From Lentimicrobium sp. L6 (GTDB lineage: Bacteria; Bacteroidota; Bacteroidia; Bacteroidales; UBA12170): 36,836 bases of DNA. The translations under genes and the position numbers were made by a program. The stretch covers positions 1 through 36,836 of the forward strand of contig NZ_JABKCA010000058.1 in the NCBI RefSeq assembly GCF_013166655.1, in the 5' to 3' direction. The notes beneath the pieces were generated by a model, which ran no database searches, was not told the DNA's origin, and worked only from the letters and a program-made list of their open reading frames with translations. Numbering within the stretch: the first letter of the stretch is position 1; every line of letters begins with the position of its first letter. This document shows, in pieces, positions 8,701-16,591 of this stretch.

Positions 8701-9981
8701 TATTCAGGGGAGTTGGTCTTTGGTTCCAGAAAAGGACTCACTGTCTTCCACCCCGATAGCATATATCCAAGCCCAATCTTGCCCAATCCTGTATTATCAA
8801 AGATGTATGTTTTCGATAGCTTAGCATTCGATGATTTATCAAATATCTCTGATGTGAAGCTTAGTGATGAACAAAATAACTTCACCATAGAGTTTTCAGT
8901 TTTAGATTATATCAATCCAGCAAAAAATGAATACTCCTATCGGTTGAAGGGGTATGATAAAGATTGGATAACTACCTCTTATACCAATAGAAAAGCAAAA
9001 TATACTGACTTGCCCTATGGTAAGTATACTTTTCAATTATTGGCTAGCAATCAGGATGGTTTATGGACAGAGAAGCCTATTGAACTCGAAATAAGAATTA
9101 TCCCTCCATTGTATAAAACCACAATAGCCTATGTTTTTTATATTTTAGTATTTATATTGAGTTCCTTCCTCTATGGAAACTTTAGGATAAGAAGAATAAA
9201 GAAGCATAATAAACAATTGGAGGAAACTATTCAATTAAGAACGGAAGAAATTGTCTCTCAAAGTGAGGCTTTAGGTGAGCAAAAAATAAGTGAATTCATT
9301 AAAGAAAGTAAACTAGAAATTGCTCAGCAAAGAATGATTGTGCAAGAAGAGGAGAGAAGACGGATTTCTCGTGAACTACATGATGGCGTTGGTGGCCATC
9401 TTACGGGGATTAAATTGTTTTTAGAGAATATTCAAGAAGAGGAGGAGTCTCACGATTTAAACCTTCTTTTGGAGGATGTAAAACGACTTTATCAGGAAGT
9501 CAGGAATCTTTCCCACGATTTATTGCCGCCTGAGTTTGAAGAAACATCTGTAAAGGAAGTACTCAAGGTTTATGTGGAGCAATATATGTTGCGTACAAAT
9601 GTAGATATCGTTTTGTCTTTCCATCCCAAAAACCAGTGGGATAAAGTAGAACAGGTAGCTCAAGTCGATATTTATAGAACAATACAAGAACTATTGCAAA
9701 ATGCCATAAAACATGCCGATGCTAGCGAAATTGAAATTGAAGTCACACGTCATGAAGATTATATTGGAATAATGGTAGAGGATAATGGTTCGGGAATGGA
9801 TGTAAAGGCAGAGCATAATGGTAGTGGTTTGAGAAACCTGAGAAAAAGATTAGAATTACTCGGAGGGAAGGTTTTTATCGATAGCAAATTAAAAAGAGGT
9901 ACTATTGTGAATATTGAAATTCCTAATGTGTTTCATGAGGATGAAATTGAGAATTCATACCCGCTTTTGTCTAAATCATAA
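5785..9981 (+). CDS. Two-component sensor histidine kinase with Reg_prop propellers and Y_Y_Y domain
   Basis: Residues 1-22 form a signal peptide ending LYAQ. About 900 residues of Reg_prop blades follow (repeated W-I/F-G-T-x-x-G-L motifs, enough for two propellers), then a Y_Y_Y domain (about 1000-1108, with YRLKGYDKDW at 1052), one membrane helix (1112-1131), a coiled coil, a HisKA_3 domain with the phospho-acceptor His1199 in RELHDGVG, and a HATPase_c domain (N box around Asn1306, DNGSG at 1333-1337, GSGL at 1346-1349). Family knowledge: the periplasmic propeller senses a ligand, often a glycan, and the cytoplasmic kinase signals to a NarL/LuxR-type regulator. There is no receiver or AraC domain in the chain and no response regulator gene in the window, so the partner is elsewhere. 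The ligand is not predictable here. Confidence 0.93.
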   Translation: MHPLIKYILLVCIGLQSIFLYAQEAQYFREGYTVKKDLYSKFDNYTTEDGLISEDVKLILQDKQGYMWFGTSEGLSKYDGYDFTNYQNNPNDSSSISDNFITAIEEDIYGDLWIGTKNGLNKLNRSEGSFYRFYAETGEKNALQNNYISDLLSDSSGVLWIDTYEGYLHKFNIEDSTLKFYKHPPSQNDIYFIHRLFRDGNKIWVCYKNKTQIFYIKEEKFELFEDRDIKLVNMGNNSWFHSYSSVLKDNNGTYYIGNVHSKTLIYEPQKQILRNLPFASIYYMLKGTNNQIWLGGYTLGLVQYDISKNKFTQYKHTDDNPYSIADKRVWDILEDKRGNIWIATPSGVSKLSPQKQAFQHIRHISNVEASIIDNDVKDVIQTNDSNIWVATSNGISVLNKNKNSVKTYRHDPQNKEGLLNDKIKCLYQDKEETIWIGGWTGQGMDFLRNGEEEFKHYSISEKKFNGYDWYVDFAEANDELFVGFFGATSLAKFDRNSLELYDSFNKIGINTKTDVPIIQSYKNYLFSLNFAFLNFDKNKHGAYRDLNVNKNMLNANSVHFKTINLDKTERPNGYEIINGNLFAYTNFNLWTFDDINETFTKNLRINQEVNSIEKAKEEDCIWLANENRLKKVKLGLQDRELKSINLPSEITDLYSSDDTIYIGTQKGLYFVAESKLQNYNDLVQIKGFESTKINEIIINKNRLIHVSSDNGLYILNQNKTIKNYLTAENSELSNVIIHDIFIDKQQNFWIGTQEGLNLYDEEGGNFQSWFHDEMDPHSISGNTIYSITERDDGLYLGTNCGYSIFNLKSNSFIRKFSADENSVQTSLTTCLLSDSKDNIWIGNGSNGYSVDYLNTATNTIKHYHDLPYDSASYKGKEANFVFEDSQNNIWIGTDKGLNKFDRKTETFKLFSKENGMPTSEVLAMEEDDKGVYWLGSNEGLIKFNEEANSFKQFRTRDGISSNTYSQKASAKLYSGELVFGSRKGLTVFHPDSIYPSPILPNPVLSKMYVFDSLAFDDLSNISDVKLSDEQNNFTIEFSVLDYINPAKNEYSYRLKGYDKDWITTSYTNRKAKYTDLPYGKYTFQLLASNQDGLWTEKPIELEIRIIPPLYKTTIAYVFYILVFILSSFLYGNFRIRRIKKHNKQLEETIQLRTEEIVSQSEALGEQKISEFIKESKLEIAQQRMIVQEEERRRISRELHDGVGGHLTGIKLFLENIQEEEESHDLNLLLEDVKRLYQEVRNLSHDLLPPEFEETSVKEVLKVYVEQYMLRTNVDIVLSFHPKNQWDKVEQVAQVDIYRTIQELLQNAIKHADASEIEIEVTRHEDYIGIMVEDNGSGMDVKAEHNGSGLRNLRKRLELLGGKVFIDSKLKRGTIVNIEIPNVFHEDEIENSYPLLSKS

Positions 9982-10190
9982 ATTCTAAAAAATGTTTTAT
10001 CTACGATATCAAAACTTGCATTAGAATAAGTAAATAATCACTACTATTAAGTTTCCTTTGTACTATGAGGTAGGCTCTAGTTTTTTATAAAATGAGTCTA
10101 AGTTGTAGATTTAACCATTTAATAAGCTATTGAAATAAACTCTGTTTATCCTAGCTTTTTCCTAATTTAGCCGTTTCAAATACGAACAAT

Positions 10191-11411
10191 ATGGAATCCA
10201 TCAGAGAAATATATAAAGTAGGAAAAGGACCATCGAGTAGCCATACTATGGGGCCTCGAAAAGCAGCTATTGCATTTTTATCAAAAAACGAAAAGTATTC
10301 AAGTTTTAAGGTGACTCTTTTTGGAAGTTTGGCATTAACTGGTAAAGGCCATTTAACTGATCAAGCCATTGAGGAGGTTTTTGAAGATAAAAAACTAGAA
10401 ATTATTTGGAAACCTGAAGAAAGAAAAGAGTTTCATTCCAATGCCTTATTATTTCAAGCCTTTGACGAGAAAGATAGTCTACAAGCTGAGAATTTAGTTT
10501 ATAGTGTTGGTGGAGGTAGAATAGTAAATGATGCCGATAAAGACGAAATGCAAATGGCTGCAAACCTTTATCCTTATCGCACCATGGCTGGGATATTAGA
10601 TTGGTCGCAGCAAACCGGTAAATCCTATTGGGAGTATGTATTTGAGGTGGAGGATGACGATTTTAAAACATTCTTAGCTGATATTTGGACCCAGATGAAA
10701 GCCACCATCCGAAATGGTCTAGAAAATGAAGGGGTTCTACCTGGCCCTTTAGGTATTAGAAGAAAAGCCAGCTCTTATTATGTTCGTTCCAAGACCATGG
10801 GGCGTCATTTACAAAATACATCTAAATTATTCGCATTTGCTTTAGCAGTAAGTGAGGAGAATGCCAGCGGTGGAACTGTTGTAACTGCTCCTACTTGTGG
10901 TTCCTGTGGGATTTTACCTTCTGTTCTTTTGTTTCTTCAGGAATCTTACCAATTTACCGATCAAAAAATAATAAGGGCCTTAGCAACAGCAGGTCTTGTT
11001 GGGAATTTAATTAAAGAAAATGCTTCCATTTCTGGCGCTGAAGTAGGTTGTCAAGGAGAGGTTGGAGCGGCTTGTTCTATGGCTTCTGCCGCTGCCGCAC
11101 AATTAGTAGGTGGAAGTACTGGGCAAATTGAGTATGCTGCAGAAATAGGTTTGGAGCACCACCTAGGCCTGACTTGTGATCCGATAGCGGGCTTAGTTCA
11201 GGCTCCATGTATTGAAAGAAATGCACACGGTGCTGTCAGAGCCATAGATGCCGCCAGCTTCGCTATTTTGGGTGATGGCACGCACTTGGTCAGTTTTGAT
11301 GAAACCGTAGAGGCTATGAAACAAACAGGACATGATTTGCCTAGTTTGTATAAGGAGACTTCTCTTGGAGGTTTGGCCAAGTTTTCAAAGAGGAGAGAAG
11401 GTTATATGTAA
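10191..11411 (+). CDS. sdaA: L-serine ammonia-lyase, iron-sulfur type, single chain
   Basis: The enzyme deaminates L-serine to pyruvate and ammonia using a [4Fe-4S] cluster. The N-terminal SDH_beta part carries GPSSSHTMGPRKAA; the C-terminal SDH_alpha part carries APTCGSCGILPSVL, GAEVGCQGEVGAACSMAS and LTCDPIAGLVQAPCIE. The three likely cluster cysteines are Cys287, Cys329 and Cys340, with spacing (42 and 11) close to that of the E. coli enzyme. At 406 residues it is shorter than E. coli SdaA (about 454). It is monocistronic by context: 209 bp follow the kinase gene, and the next gene has its own promoter. A weak -7-like TAATTTAG lies at 10163-10170. Confidence 0.95.
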   Translation: MESIREIYKVGKGPSSSHTMGPRKAAIAFLSKNEKYSSFKVTLFGSLALTGKGHLTDQAIEEVFEDKKLEIIWKPEERKEFHSNALLFQAFDEKDSLQAENLVYSVGGGRIVNDADKDEMQMAANLYPYRTMAGILDWSQQTGKSYWEYVFEVEDDDFKTFLADIWTQMKATIRNGLENEGVLPGPLGIRRKASSYYVRSKTMGRHLQNTSKLFAFALAVSEENASGGTVVTAPTCGSCGILPSVLLFLQESYQFTDQKIIRALATAGLVGNLIKENASISGAEVGCQGEVGAACSMASAAAAQLVGGSTGQIEYAAEIGLEHHLGLTCDPIAGLVQAPCIERNAHGAVRAIDAASFAILGDGTHLVSFDETVEAMKQTGHDLPSLYKETSLGGLAKFSKRREGYM

Positions 11412-11470
11412 GCCTTTTAATGTTCTATGCGGAATATTCATAAGGTTGTTTTTTGAATCTTGAAAATGAA

Positions 11471-11501
11471 TTTTGAGCATTTTATAAAAATATTATTTTT
11501 G
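11471..11501 (+). promoter_or_regulatory. Promoter of the WG-repeat gene
   Basis: TTTTG at 11471-11475 and TATTTTTG at 11494-11501 with an 18-bp spacer fit the Bacteroidota -33/-7 pattern. The predicted start falls about 10 nt before the ATG at 11518. Confidence 0.55.
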
Positions 11502-11517
11502 CAAGCCAAATTATATA

Positions 11518-11973
11518 ATGAAATCTATTATGAAGAAATCACTTTTGTTCAGCTTAATATTTAGTCTTTTTGCTCTTGTTTCCTTTGGTCAAGATGTTTT
11601 TACCTCAGAAAATGATGAGGGTAAATGGGGCTTCGTAGATAATGATGGAAAAGAAGTCATTCCTCATGTTTACGAGAAAGCAGATTGTTTTTATATGGGC
11701 TATGCTTCGGTAGTTTTAAACGGAAAAATGGGTCTAATAGATCTGAAAGGAAACGAGGTGGTGCCATTTGAATATGATAATGACTTGATGTATTTTGAGG
11801 GTGGTTTAGCCGTGGTAAAGAAGGGAGAGAAATTTGGATATGTGGATTTAACTGGAAAAGTTGTTATTGAAATAAAATTCGACGAAGCCGAGGATGTTAA
11901 CGATGGGAAATTGAAGGTAAGAATGGGTGAAAAATGGCTTTTCTTAGATAAAGAAGGAAATAAAATACAGTAA
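11518..11973 (+). CDS. Secreted WG-repeat protein
   Basis: A signal peptide (about residues 1-25, ending VSFGQD) is followed by WG-type repeats: GKWGFVDNDGKEVIP, GKMGLIDLKGNEVVP, EKFGYVDLTGKVVI and EKWLFLDKEGNKI, each a beta-hairpin of about 24-29 residues with an intervening FDEAE-like or YEKAD-like turn. Family knowledge: WG repeats are common in Bacteroidota exported proteins, with no settled function. The start could equally be the ATG at 11530, which keeps the signal peptide. At 151 residues it contains little beyond the repeats. Confidence 0.85.
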   Translation: MKSIMKKSLLFSLIFSLFALVSFGQDVFTSENDEGKWGFVDNDGKEVIPHVYEKADCFYMGYASVVLNGKMGLIDLKGNEVVPFEYDNDLMYFEGGLAVVKKGEKFGYVDLTGKVVIEIKFDEAEDVNDGKLKVRMGEKWLFLDKEGNKIQ

Positions 11974-11978
11974 TTATA

Positions 11979-13007
11979 TTATTTCATTGATTTTAAAATC
12001 GCTTTATTAATTCTTTTGGCAATTCCTGGGCCTTCATAAATAAATCCTGTATAGACTTGAATTAAATCAGCCCCAGCCTCTATTTTTTCAAGTGCGTCTT
12101 TTGCAGTATGAATTCCTCCAACCCCAATAATAGGGAATGCTTTTTTACTCTTGGTAGCGAGGTATCTAATCACTTCGGTAGACTTGTTTTTTAGAGGAGC
12201 TCCACTGAGTCCACCGTTTCCTATCGATTCAAATTCGCATTCTAAGTTTTCGCGTGTAACGGTGGTGTTCGTAGCAATTACGCCGTCAATCTGGGTTTTC
12301 TTAATGATATCGATTACTTCATCAAGCTGTTTCTCGTTTAAGTCTGGAGCTACCTTAAGTAAAACAGGTTTACGTTTGGCTTTCTTATTATTGGCTTTCT
12401 GTACTGTAAAAAGAATTTCCTCTAAAAAGTCTTGATCTTGTAATTCACAAAGATTAGTCACATTGGGGCAACTTACATTCACCACAAAATAATCCACATA
12501 GGGAAATAACCCTTCGAATACAGCTAAATAATCTTGTACAGCTATATCATTTGGTGTTGCGGTGTTCTTGCCTAAATTACCTCCTATGATAGCCTTGGTT
12601 TTTCTCTTTTTTAAATTCTTAACAGCGAAATCGATACCGCCATTATTAAAGCCCATTCTATTGATAATCGCATGATCTTTAATCAAGCGGAATACTCTTG
12701 GTTTGGGATTTCCGGGCTGGGCTTTTGGAGTTACGCTACCAATCTCTATATGACCAAATCCAAATTCTGCCAACTCGTTAAACATTTGTGCATCCTTGTC
12801 AAACCCTGCAGCAATTCCAACAGGGTTTTTAAACTTGATGCCAAAGACTTCTCGTTCTAAGCGACTATCTTTAACTGCATAACATCCTCTCACTATGTTT
12901 TTAATGCATGGAATAGCAAATCCAATTTTCAAGGTCTTTTTGATCAAATGATGAACATTCTCAGCATACATTTGGAAAAGAACTGGACGAATAATGAGTT
13001 TATACAT
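11979..13007 (-). CDS. pyrD: Dihydroorotate dehydrogenase, class 2 (quinone)
   Basis: The enzyme oxidises dihydroorotate to orotate in pyrimidine synthesis, passing electrons through FMN to membrane quinone. The N-terminal helical extension ([19 protein letters not shown]) is diagnostic of class 2 and aligns with E. coli PyrD from its start, so I chose the ATG at 13007 over an in-frame GTG at 13028 that lies in a terminator tail. [19 protein letters not shown] forms the substrate/FMN region, and NVSCPN contains the catalytic base Ser179 (E. coli Ser175). GVIATNTT and the C-terminal GVGGI phosphate-binding motif are present. The length (342) is normal. It converges with the WG-repeat gene, with 5 bp between them. 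Confidence 0.95.
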   Translation of the reverse strand: MYKLIIRPVLFQMYAENVHHLIKKTLKIGFAIPCIKNIVRGCYAVKDSRLEREVFGIKFKNPVGIAAGFDKDAQMFNELAEFGFGHIEIGSVTPKAQPGNPKPRVFRLIKDHAIINRMGFNNGGIDFAVKNLKKRKTKAIIGGNLGKNTATPNDIAVQDYLAVFEGLFPYVDYFVVNVSCPNVTNLCELQDQDFLEEILFTVQKANNKKAKRKPVLLKVAPDLNEKQLDEVIDIIKKTQIDGVIATNTTVTRENLECEFESIGNGGLSGAPLKNKSTEVIRYLATKSKKAFPIIGVGGIHTAKDALEKIEAGADLIQVYTGFIYEGPGIAKRINKAILKSMK

Positions 13008-13022
13008 TTTTTGCAGTTTAAA

Positions 13023-13064
13023 AAACACAAGATTTTAATAGCTAAAATCTTGTGTTTATTTTTT
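13023..13064 (-). terminator. Strong hairpin between the DUF5606 gene and pyrD
   Basis: A perfect 15-bp inverted repeat (AAACACAAGATTTTA and its complement) with a 5-nt loop has T-runs on both sides. On the minus strand it ends the upstream gene just after its stop codon; the T-run runs into the pyrD leader. It may act in both directions or reduce read-through into pyrD. Coordinates could be off by one. Confidence 0.75.
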
Positions 13065-13508
13065 TTATTTTTCTGTTGAAGTCTCTTCTTCAGAATTTGC
13101 TTCTTCTTCTTCTTTGGTCGCTTCTTCTAAATCAATCAGTTCATTTTCGATTAAAAGATTGTACCAGCTAATTAATTTCTTGATATCAGAAACGTATACT
13201 CTTTCTTGATCATAGTCAGGAAGTATTTCAAGCATCAATCCTTTTAACTCGTTTGCAGAACTTTTATGACTGATGGTTTTCTTTCCGTCTTCTTTCTTAT
13301 AAATACTCTTAAGAACTTCTTTCAAAGGAACATCATCTAATTCAGTGAATATGCTAATCTCTTCTAAAGAGCTAATTCTTTCGTGTGAAAATGCAGGGAT
13401 TCTTCTTCCGTCTAATAAAGATTCTACTATCAATCCTGATTTAGATTGAGAAATCATTTTGTGTAATCCGGGTTTACCGGCTATCGATAAAATTTTGCTT
13501 AAATCCAT
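13065..13508 (-). CDS. DUF5606 domain protein
   Basis: A protein of 147 residues from MDLSKILSIAGKPGLHKM. The N-terminal part (about 1-50, with SGLIVESLLDGRR) and the helical part that follows match the small cytosolic DUF5606 family conserved in Bacteroidota; its function is unknown. The last 20 residues are a Glu-rich tail (EEATKEEEEANSEEE). The frame extends upstream to 13568, but a TACTTTTG promoter box lies inside that extension at 13532-13539, so the ATG at 13508 is preferred. It ends at the hairpin before pyrD and is divergent from the polysaccharide operon. Confidence 0.8.
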   Translation of the reverse strand: MDLSKILSIAGKPGLHKMISQSKSGLIVESLLDGRRIPAFSHERISSLEEISIFTELDDVPLKEVLKSIYKKEDGKKTISHKSSANELKGLMLEILPDYDQERVYVSDIKKLISWYNLLIENELIDLEEATKEEEEANSEEETSTEK

Positions 13509-13531
13509 ATGCTTTTTTTGATTTGTGCCTG

Positions 13532-13539
13532 CAAAAGTA
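13532..13539 (-). promoter_or_regulatory. -7 box TACTTTTG of the DUF5606 gene
   Basis: Read on the minus strand, TACTTTTG matches TAnnTTTG and lies 23 bp before the ATG at 13508. It decides the start of the gene. The divergent promoter at 13590-13618 lies about 50 bp away. Confidence 0.6.
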
Positions 13540-13589
13540 GTAAAATTCGATAATTTCGAAATAGCCACTAATTATTTAACGTATAATAA

Positions 13590-13618
13590 TTGATTTTTTT
13601 TCTAATTCACTACATTTG
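13590..13618 (+). promoter_or_regulatory. Promoter of the polysaccharide operon
   Basis: TTG at 13590-13592 and TACATTTG at 13611-13618 with an 18-bp spacer. The TTG is better explained as the -33 element than as a start codon; the first good ATG is 13638. Confidence 0.6.
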
Positions 13619-13637
13619 CAAGCAAATCAAAATCTCA

Positions 13638-15158
13638 ATGAAGAAACGCACACTGATTTTTGTACTTTTTGATATACTCTTTGTATTTATTGCCTTTATG
13701 TTGGCTGCTTATTTTAAGACAGGCAAGGAAAAGGCGGTATTTAATTATTATTGGGTGCCTTTTTTAATATTTGAAGCGGTATGGATAGGTTCGTCTGTTA
13801 TTTTTGGGAAATATCATCCTAATAAGGCTAAGAATAGCAAAGCTTATGTGTTGTCTATTATAAAAAGCAATCTCTTTATCCTATTTTCTATCACTTTTGT
13901 TATCTTTTTTGCTTCTTTGAGCTATAGTAGGTTAATGATTGTTTTAACAGTTGTCTTTGCAACAATTTTAGAGGGCGTAGCGAGTTCTTTCTTTGTTCAC
14001 AACCGAGAATTGAATAAGGAAATGGATGACTTGGAGCGCTTTCAAAAGATTCCAAAATTCAAAAAAGAATATGAATATCCAACTTTTGATGAGCAAGCCA
14101 AGTCAAGCGAGGGATTGGAGCAAAAACATCAATTGATACAAAGTGAAGTGGGTAATGAGGTGCTTAAGTTTATTGATGAGCATATTCCTTTGGTAGACCC
14201 AAGTCTTATGTTGGTTTCCACTTCAACTAAATTCAATATTTATAATCAACCTAAGGCAGAGTATAACTCAGTAGTAAATTTAAAGAGAATCAATGATATT
14301 CTTCGAATCAATAAGTTTTTTGAAGCGGTGAACGCCAAGCTACCCATGGGAGGTTTGTATCTTAATTATGTGGAAACCTATACGCTCCGCAAACAAAGAA
14401 TATTGAAAAAATTCCCACCGGGGATTAACTGGGTTGTATATAGTATCGATTTTGGTTTTAAACGTATTATGCCAAAATTATGGACTACAAAAAAAATATA
14501 TTTTATTTTAACGAAAGGAAGGAATAGGGTGATGTCAAAAGCCGAAACTTTCGGTAGACTTTATAGTTGTGGATTCGAAATAGTAGAAGAAAAGTTGATA
14601 GGCTCTGATTTATACTTTGTGACGCGTAAGATTGCTGAGCCGGTATTTGATTCCAACCCAACCTATGGTCCTTTAATTAAACTTCGTCGCTTTGGTAAAG
14701 GAGGAAATAAAATTGGAGTTTATAAGATGAGGACCATGCATCCTTATTCTGAATATTTACAAGGCTATATTTACGATAGGAATAAATTACAAGATGGAGG
14801 GAAGTTTGCCGATGATTTTCGTGTGACATCTATTGGTAAATTTATGAGGAAATTTTGGTTAGATGAGCTTCCGATGTTCCTCAATGTGTTTAAAGGAGAG
14901 ATGAAAATTGTTGGTGTAAGGCCATTAAGTTCCCATTATTTTAATCTTTATTCCGATGAATTAAAAGAACGTAGGTTAAAATATAAACCAGGCTTAGTTC
15001 CTCCTTTCTACGTAGATATGCCTGTGACTTTAGAAGAAATTATGGCGTCTGAAATGAAATACCTAGAAGCATACGAAAAACATCCTTTTAGAACCGATGT
15101 GAGTTATTTCTTTAAAGCATTTTATAATATTCTCATTAAAAAGGCTAGGAGTAATTAA
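13638..15158 (+). CDS. Polyprenyl-phosphate sugar-1-phosphate transferase (WcaJ/bacterial sugar transferase family)
   Basis: Family role: transfers a sugar-1-phosphate from a nucleotide sugar to a membrane polyprenyl phosphate, the first step of exopolysaccharide or O-unit assembly. The N-terminus has about four membrane segments (within residues 1-125). A divergent middle region follows, then the catalytic sugar-transferase domain: YKMRTM (362-367), DDFRVTSIGKFMRKFWLDELP with Asp409-Glu410 in the DELP motif that holds the family's catalytic pair, and FKGEMKIVGVRPL. The length (507) fits the long WcaJ-like type. Oddly, the usual GRPI/F-x-Y segment before YKMRTM is replaced by PLIKLRRFGKGG. 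The sugar specificity is unknown. It leads an operon with the next gene 3 bp away. Confidence 0.88.
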   Translation: MKKRTLIFVLFDILFVFIAFMLAAYFKTGKEKAVFNYYWVPFLIFEAVWIGSSVIFGKYHPNKAKNSKAYVLSIIKSNLFILFSITFVIFFASLSYSRLMIVLTVVFATILEGVASSFFVHNRELNKEMDDLERFQKIPKFKKEYEYPTFDEQAKSSEGLEQKHQLIQSEVGNEVLKFIDEHIPLVDPSLMLVSTSTKFNIYNQPKAEYNSVVNLKRINDILRINKFFEAVNAKLPMGGLYLNYVETYTLRKQRILKKFPPGINWVVYSIDFGFKRIMPKLWTTKKIYFILTKGRNRVMSKAETFGRLYSCGFEIVEEKLIGSDLYFVTRKIAEPVFDSNPTYGPLIKLRRFGKGGNKIGVYKMRTMHPYSEYLQGYIYDRNKLQDGGKFADDFRVTSIGKFMRKFWLDELPMFLNVFKGEMKIVGVRPLSSHYFNLYSDELKERRLKYKPGLVPPFYVDMPVTLEEIMASEMKYLEAYEKHPFRTDVSYFFKAFYNILIKKARSN

Positions 15159-15161
15159 TTT

Positions 15162-15560
15162 ATGAAGCAACTACTTCAACAAAAGAAACTATTTAAAATA
15201 CTATTCTGGCTTTGGGGATTAACTATTTTTATATTGTCTTCTTTACCCAATATTCCAACACAAAAGATAAATATATGGAATGAACCTTTCCGTTTGGATT
15301 ATCTGGAACACTTTGGAGTTTTTGCCATTTGGGGGACTTTCTTTATCGTATGGAAATCTAGTATCGATGGCGTTTTTCCATTTAGAAAATACTTTTGGGC
15401 AATAATTGGTTTAGTTATTTTTGCATGTGCCGATGAAATACATCAAATTTGGATTCCTGATAGGACATTTAATCCTTTAGATTTGATTTATAATGTGGCA
15501 GGTTTATTGACCACTTATTTGCTAGTTCCTGCTTTTTTGAAACAGATTTATAAAAAATAG
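15162..15560 (+). CDS. VanZ-family membrane protein
   Basis: A 132-residue protein with four hydrophobic segments (about 12-30, 47-65, 76-93 and 106-124). It carries the VanZ pattern: SSLPNIP after the first helix, a His in YLEHFGVF, ADEIHQIWIPDR, then D-x-x-Y-N-x-x-G. Family knowledge: named after the teicoplanin-resistance VanZ, the molecular role is poorly defined, and Bacteroidota copies often sit in envelope or polysaccharide loci as here. It is tightly packed between the sugar transferase and the FemAB-like gene. Drug resistance should not be inferred. Confidence 0.85.
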   Translation: MKQLLQQKKLFKILFWLWGLTIFILSSLPNIPTQKINIWNEPFRLDYLEHFGVFAIWGTFFIVWKSSIDGVFPFRKYFWAIIGLVIFACADEIHQIWIPDRTFNPLDLIYNVAGLLTTYLLVPAFLKQIYKK

Positions 15561-15576
15561 CTATCTTCAAACCCTC

Positions 15577-16590
15577 ATGATAGAATATTTCATTCATAAA
15601 AACAATATTGGAGATTCTTGGGATGATTTTGTAAAATCTCATCCCAGAGGTAATTCTTTTCAAATGAGTTTGTTTTATGAATTTTACATACACACTAGTG
15701 AGTTTCGTCCTTTTTATTGTGTGGCAAAAGATAGCAATAGTAAAAAGTTACTGGGAGGATTCCTATTTGTGATTCAACGAAAAAGTAAGCGAATCCCAGA
15801 TAGGTTTTTTAGGCGATCATTAATTGTTGGAGGACCTTTGATTCCTACCAATGGGGAGAAAATACTCGATGGATTACTGAAAGTCTATGCTGATTTTACT
15901 AAACACAAAGCTATTTATTCTGAAATTAGAAATTTACACAGTTGGAGCCATCAAATAGATGTTTTCTTGAGGAACGGCTTTAAATATGAGGCGCATTTGA
16001 ATTATCAGATTCCTCTGACTAATCGTGATGTGGAAGCTTCATTTAGTAAAAGTAAACGTCGTCAGATTAAAAAAGCCATAGCCAATGGAGCTAAAATCAT
16101 TAAAAAACCAGATATTGGCCAAGTCAATCAGTTTTATGAGATTCTAGCCGATTTGTACCGCACAAAAATTAATAAACCACTTCCTGATTGGCATTTCTTT
16201 GAGAGTTTTTATAATCATGTGGTTCAAAAAGGTCATGGGAAATACCTTTTGGTGCATTATGATGGGAGGATAGTAGGAGGGATTATGTTGCCTATTTATC
16301 AGCATAAAATGGTATATGAGTGGTATGTGGCTGGATTAGATCAAGAGTGTAAACCCGCTTATCCTTCAGTAATGGCTACATGGGCAGGTATAAAATATGC
16401 CATGGATAATGACTTCACAGGTTTCGATTTTATGGGTGCCGGAGTACCATCACATTCTTATGGCGTTCGTGAGTTTAAAAGTAAATTTGGAGGAAGAATC
16501 CTCAATTATGGCCGTTTTACCAATAGCCATTACAAAGTTTTTCATTGGTTCATTAAAATGTTCCTAAAACTATTTTCTAAAAATGCATAA
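15577..16590 (+). CDS. FemAB-like (GNAT fold) aminoacyl/acyl transferase
   Basis: A 337-residue protein resembling the FemAB-related acetyltransferase group (Acetyltransf_6). Visible features: an N-terminal NSFQMSLFYEFY motif, SKSKRRQIKKAIANG (about 153-167) where family members hold the R-R-x-I/V-x-K substrate-binding segment, and the C-terminal GNAT half with YLLVHYDGRIVGGIML, YEWYVAG and FDFMGAGVP followed by GVREFKSKFGG. No signal peptide is seen, so it acts in the cytosol on a membrane-linked or nucleotide-linked acceptor. In this operon it more likely modifies a polysaccharide precursor than builds peptidoglycan bridges, but this is inferred from context. Confidence 0.8.
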   Translation: MIEYFIHKNNIGDSWDDFVKSHPRGNSFQMSLFYEFYIHTSEFRPFYCVAKDSNSKKLLGGFLFVIQRKSKRIPDRFFRRSLIVGGPLIPTNGEKILDGLLKVYADFTKHKAIYSEIRNLHSWSHQIDVFLRNGFKYEAHLNYQIPLTNRDVEASFSKSKRRQIKKAIANGAKIIKKPDIGQVNQFYEILADLYRTKINKPLPDWHFFESFYNHVVQKGHGKYLLVHYDGRIVGGIMLPIYQHKMVYEWYVAGLDQECKPAYPSVMATWAGIKYAMDNDFTGFDFMGAGVPSHSYGVREFKSKFGGRILNYGRFTNSHYKVFHWFIKMFLKLFSKNA

Positions 16591-16591
16591 T

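Noticed and set aside
13008-13028. GTG start for pyrD at 13028
   Set aside because: It lies in the tail of the upstream terminator, and class 2 enzymes begin at the MYKL-like segment (ATG 13007).
13590-13637. TTG start of the sugar transferase at 13590
   Set aside because: The TTG is the -33 element and TACATTTG lies inside the extension; the ATG at 13638 begins a normal membrane segment.
15162-15560. Glycopeptide-resistance gene because of the VanZ match
   Set aside because: No other van genes are present and the context is a polysaccharide operon; the family is broad.
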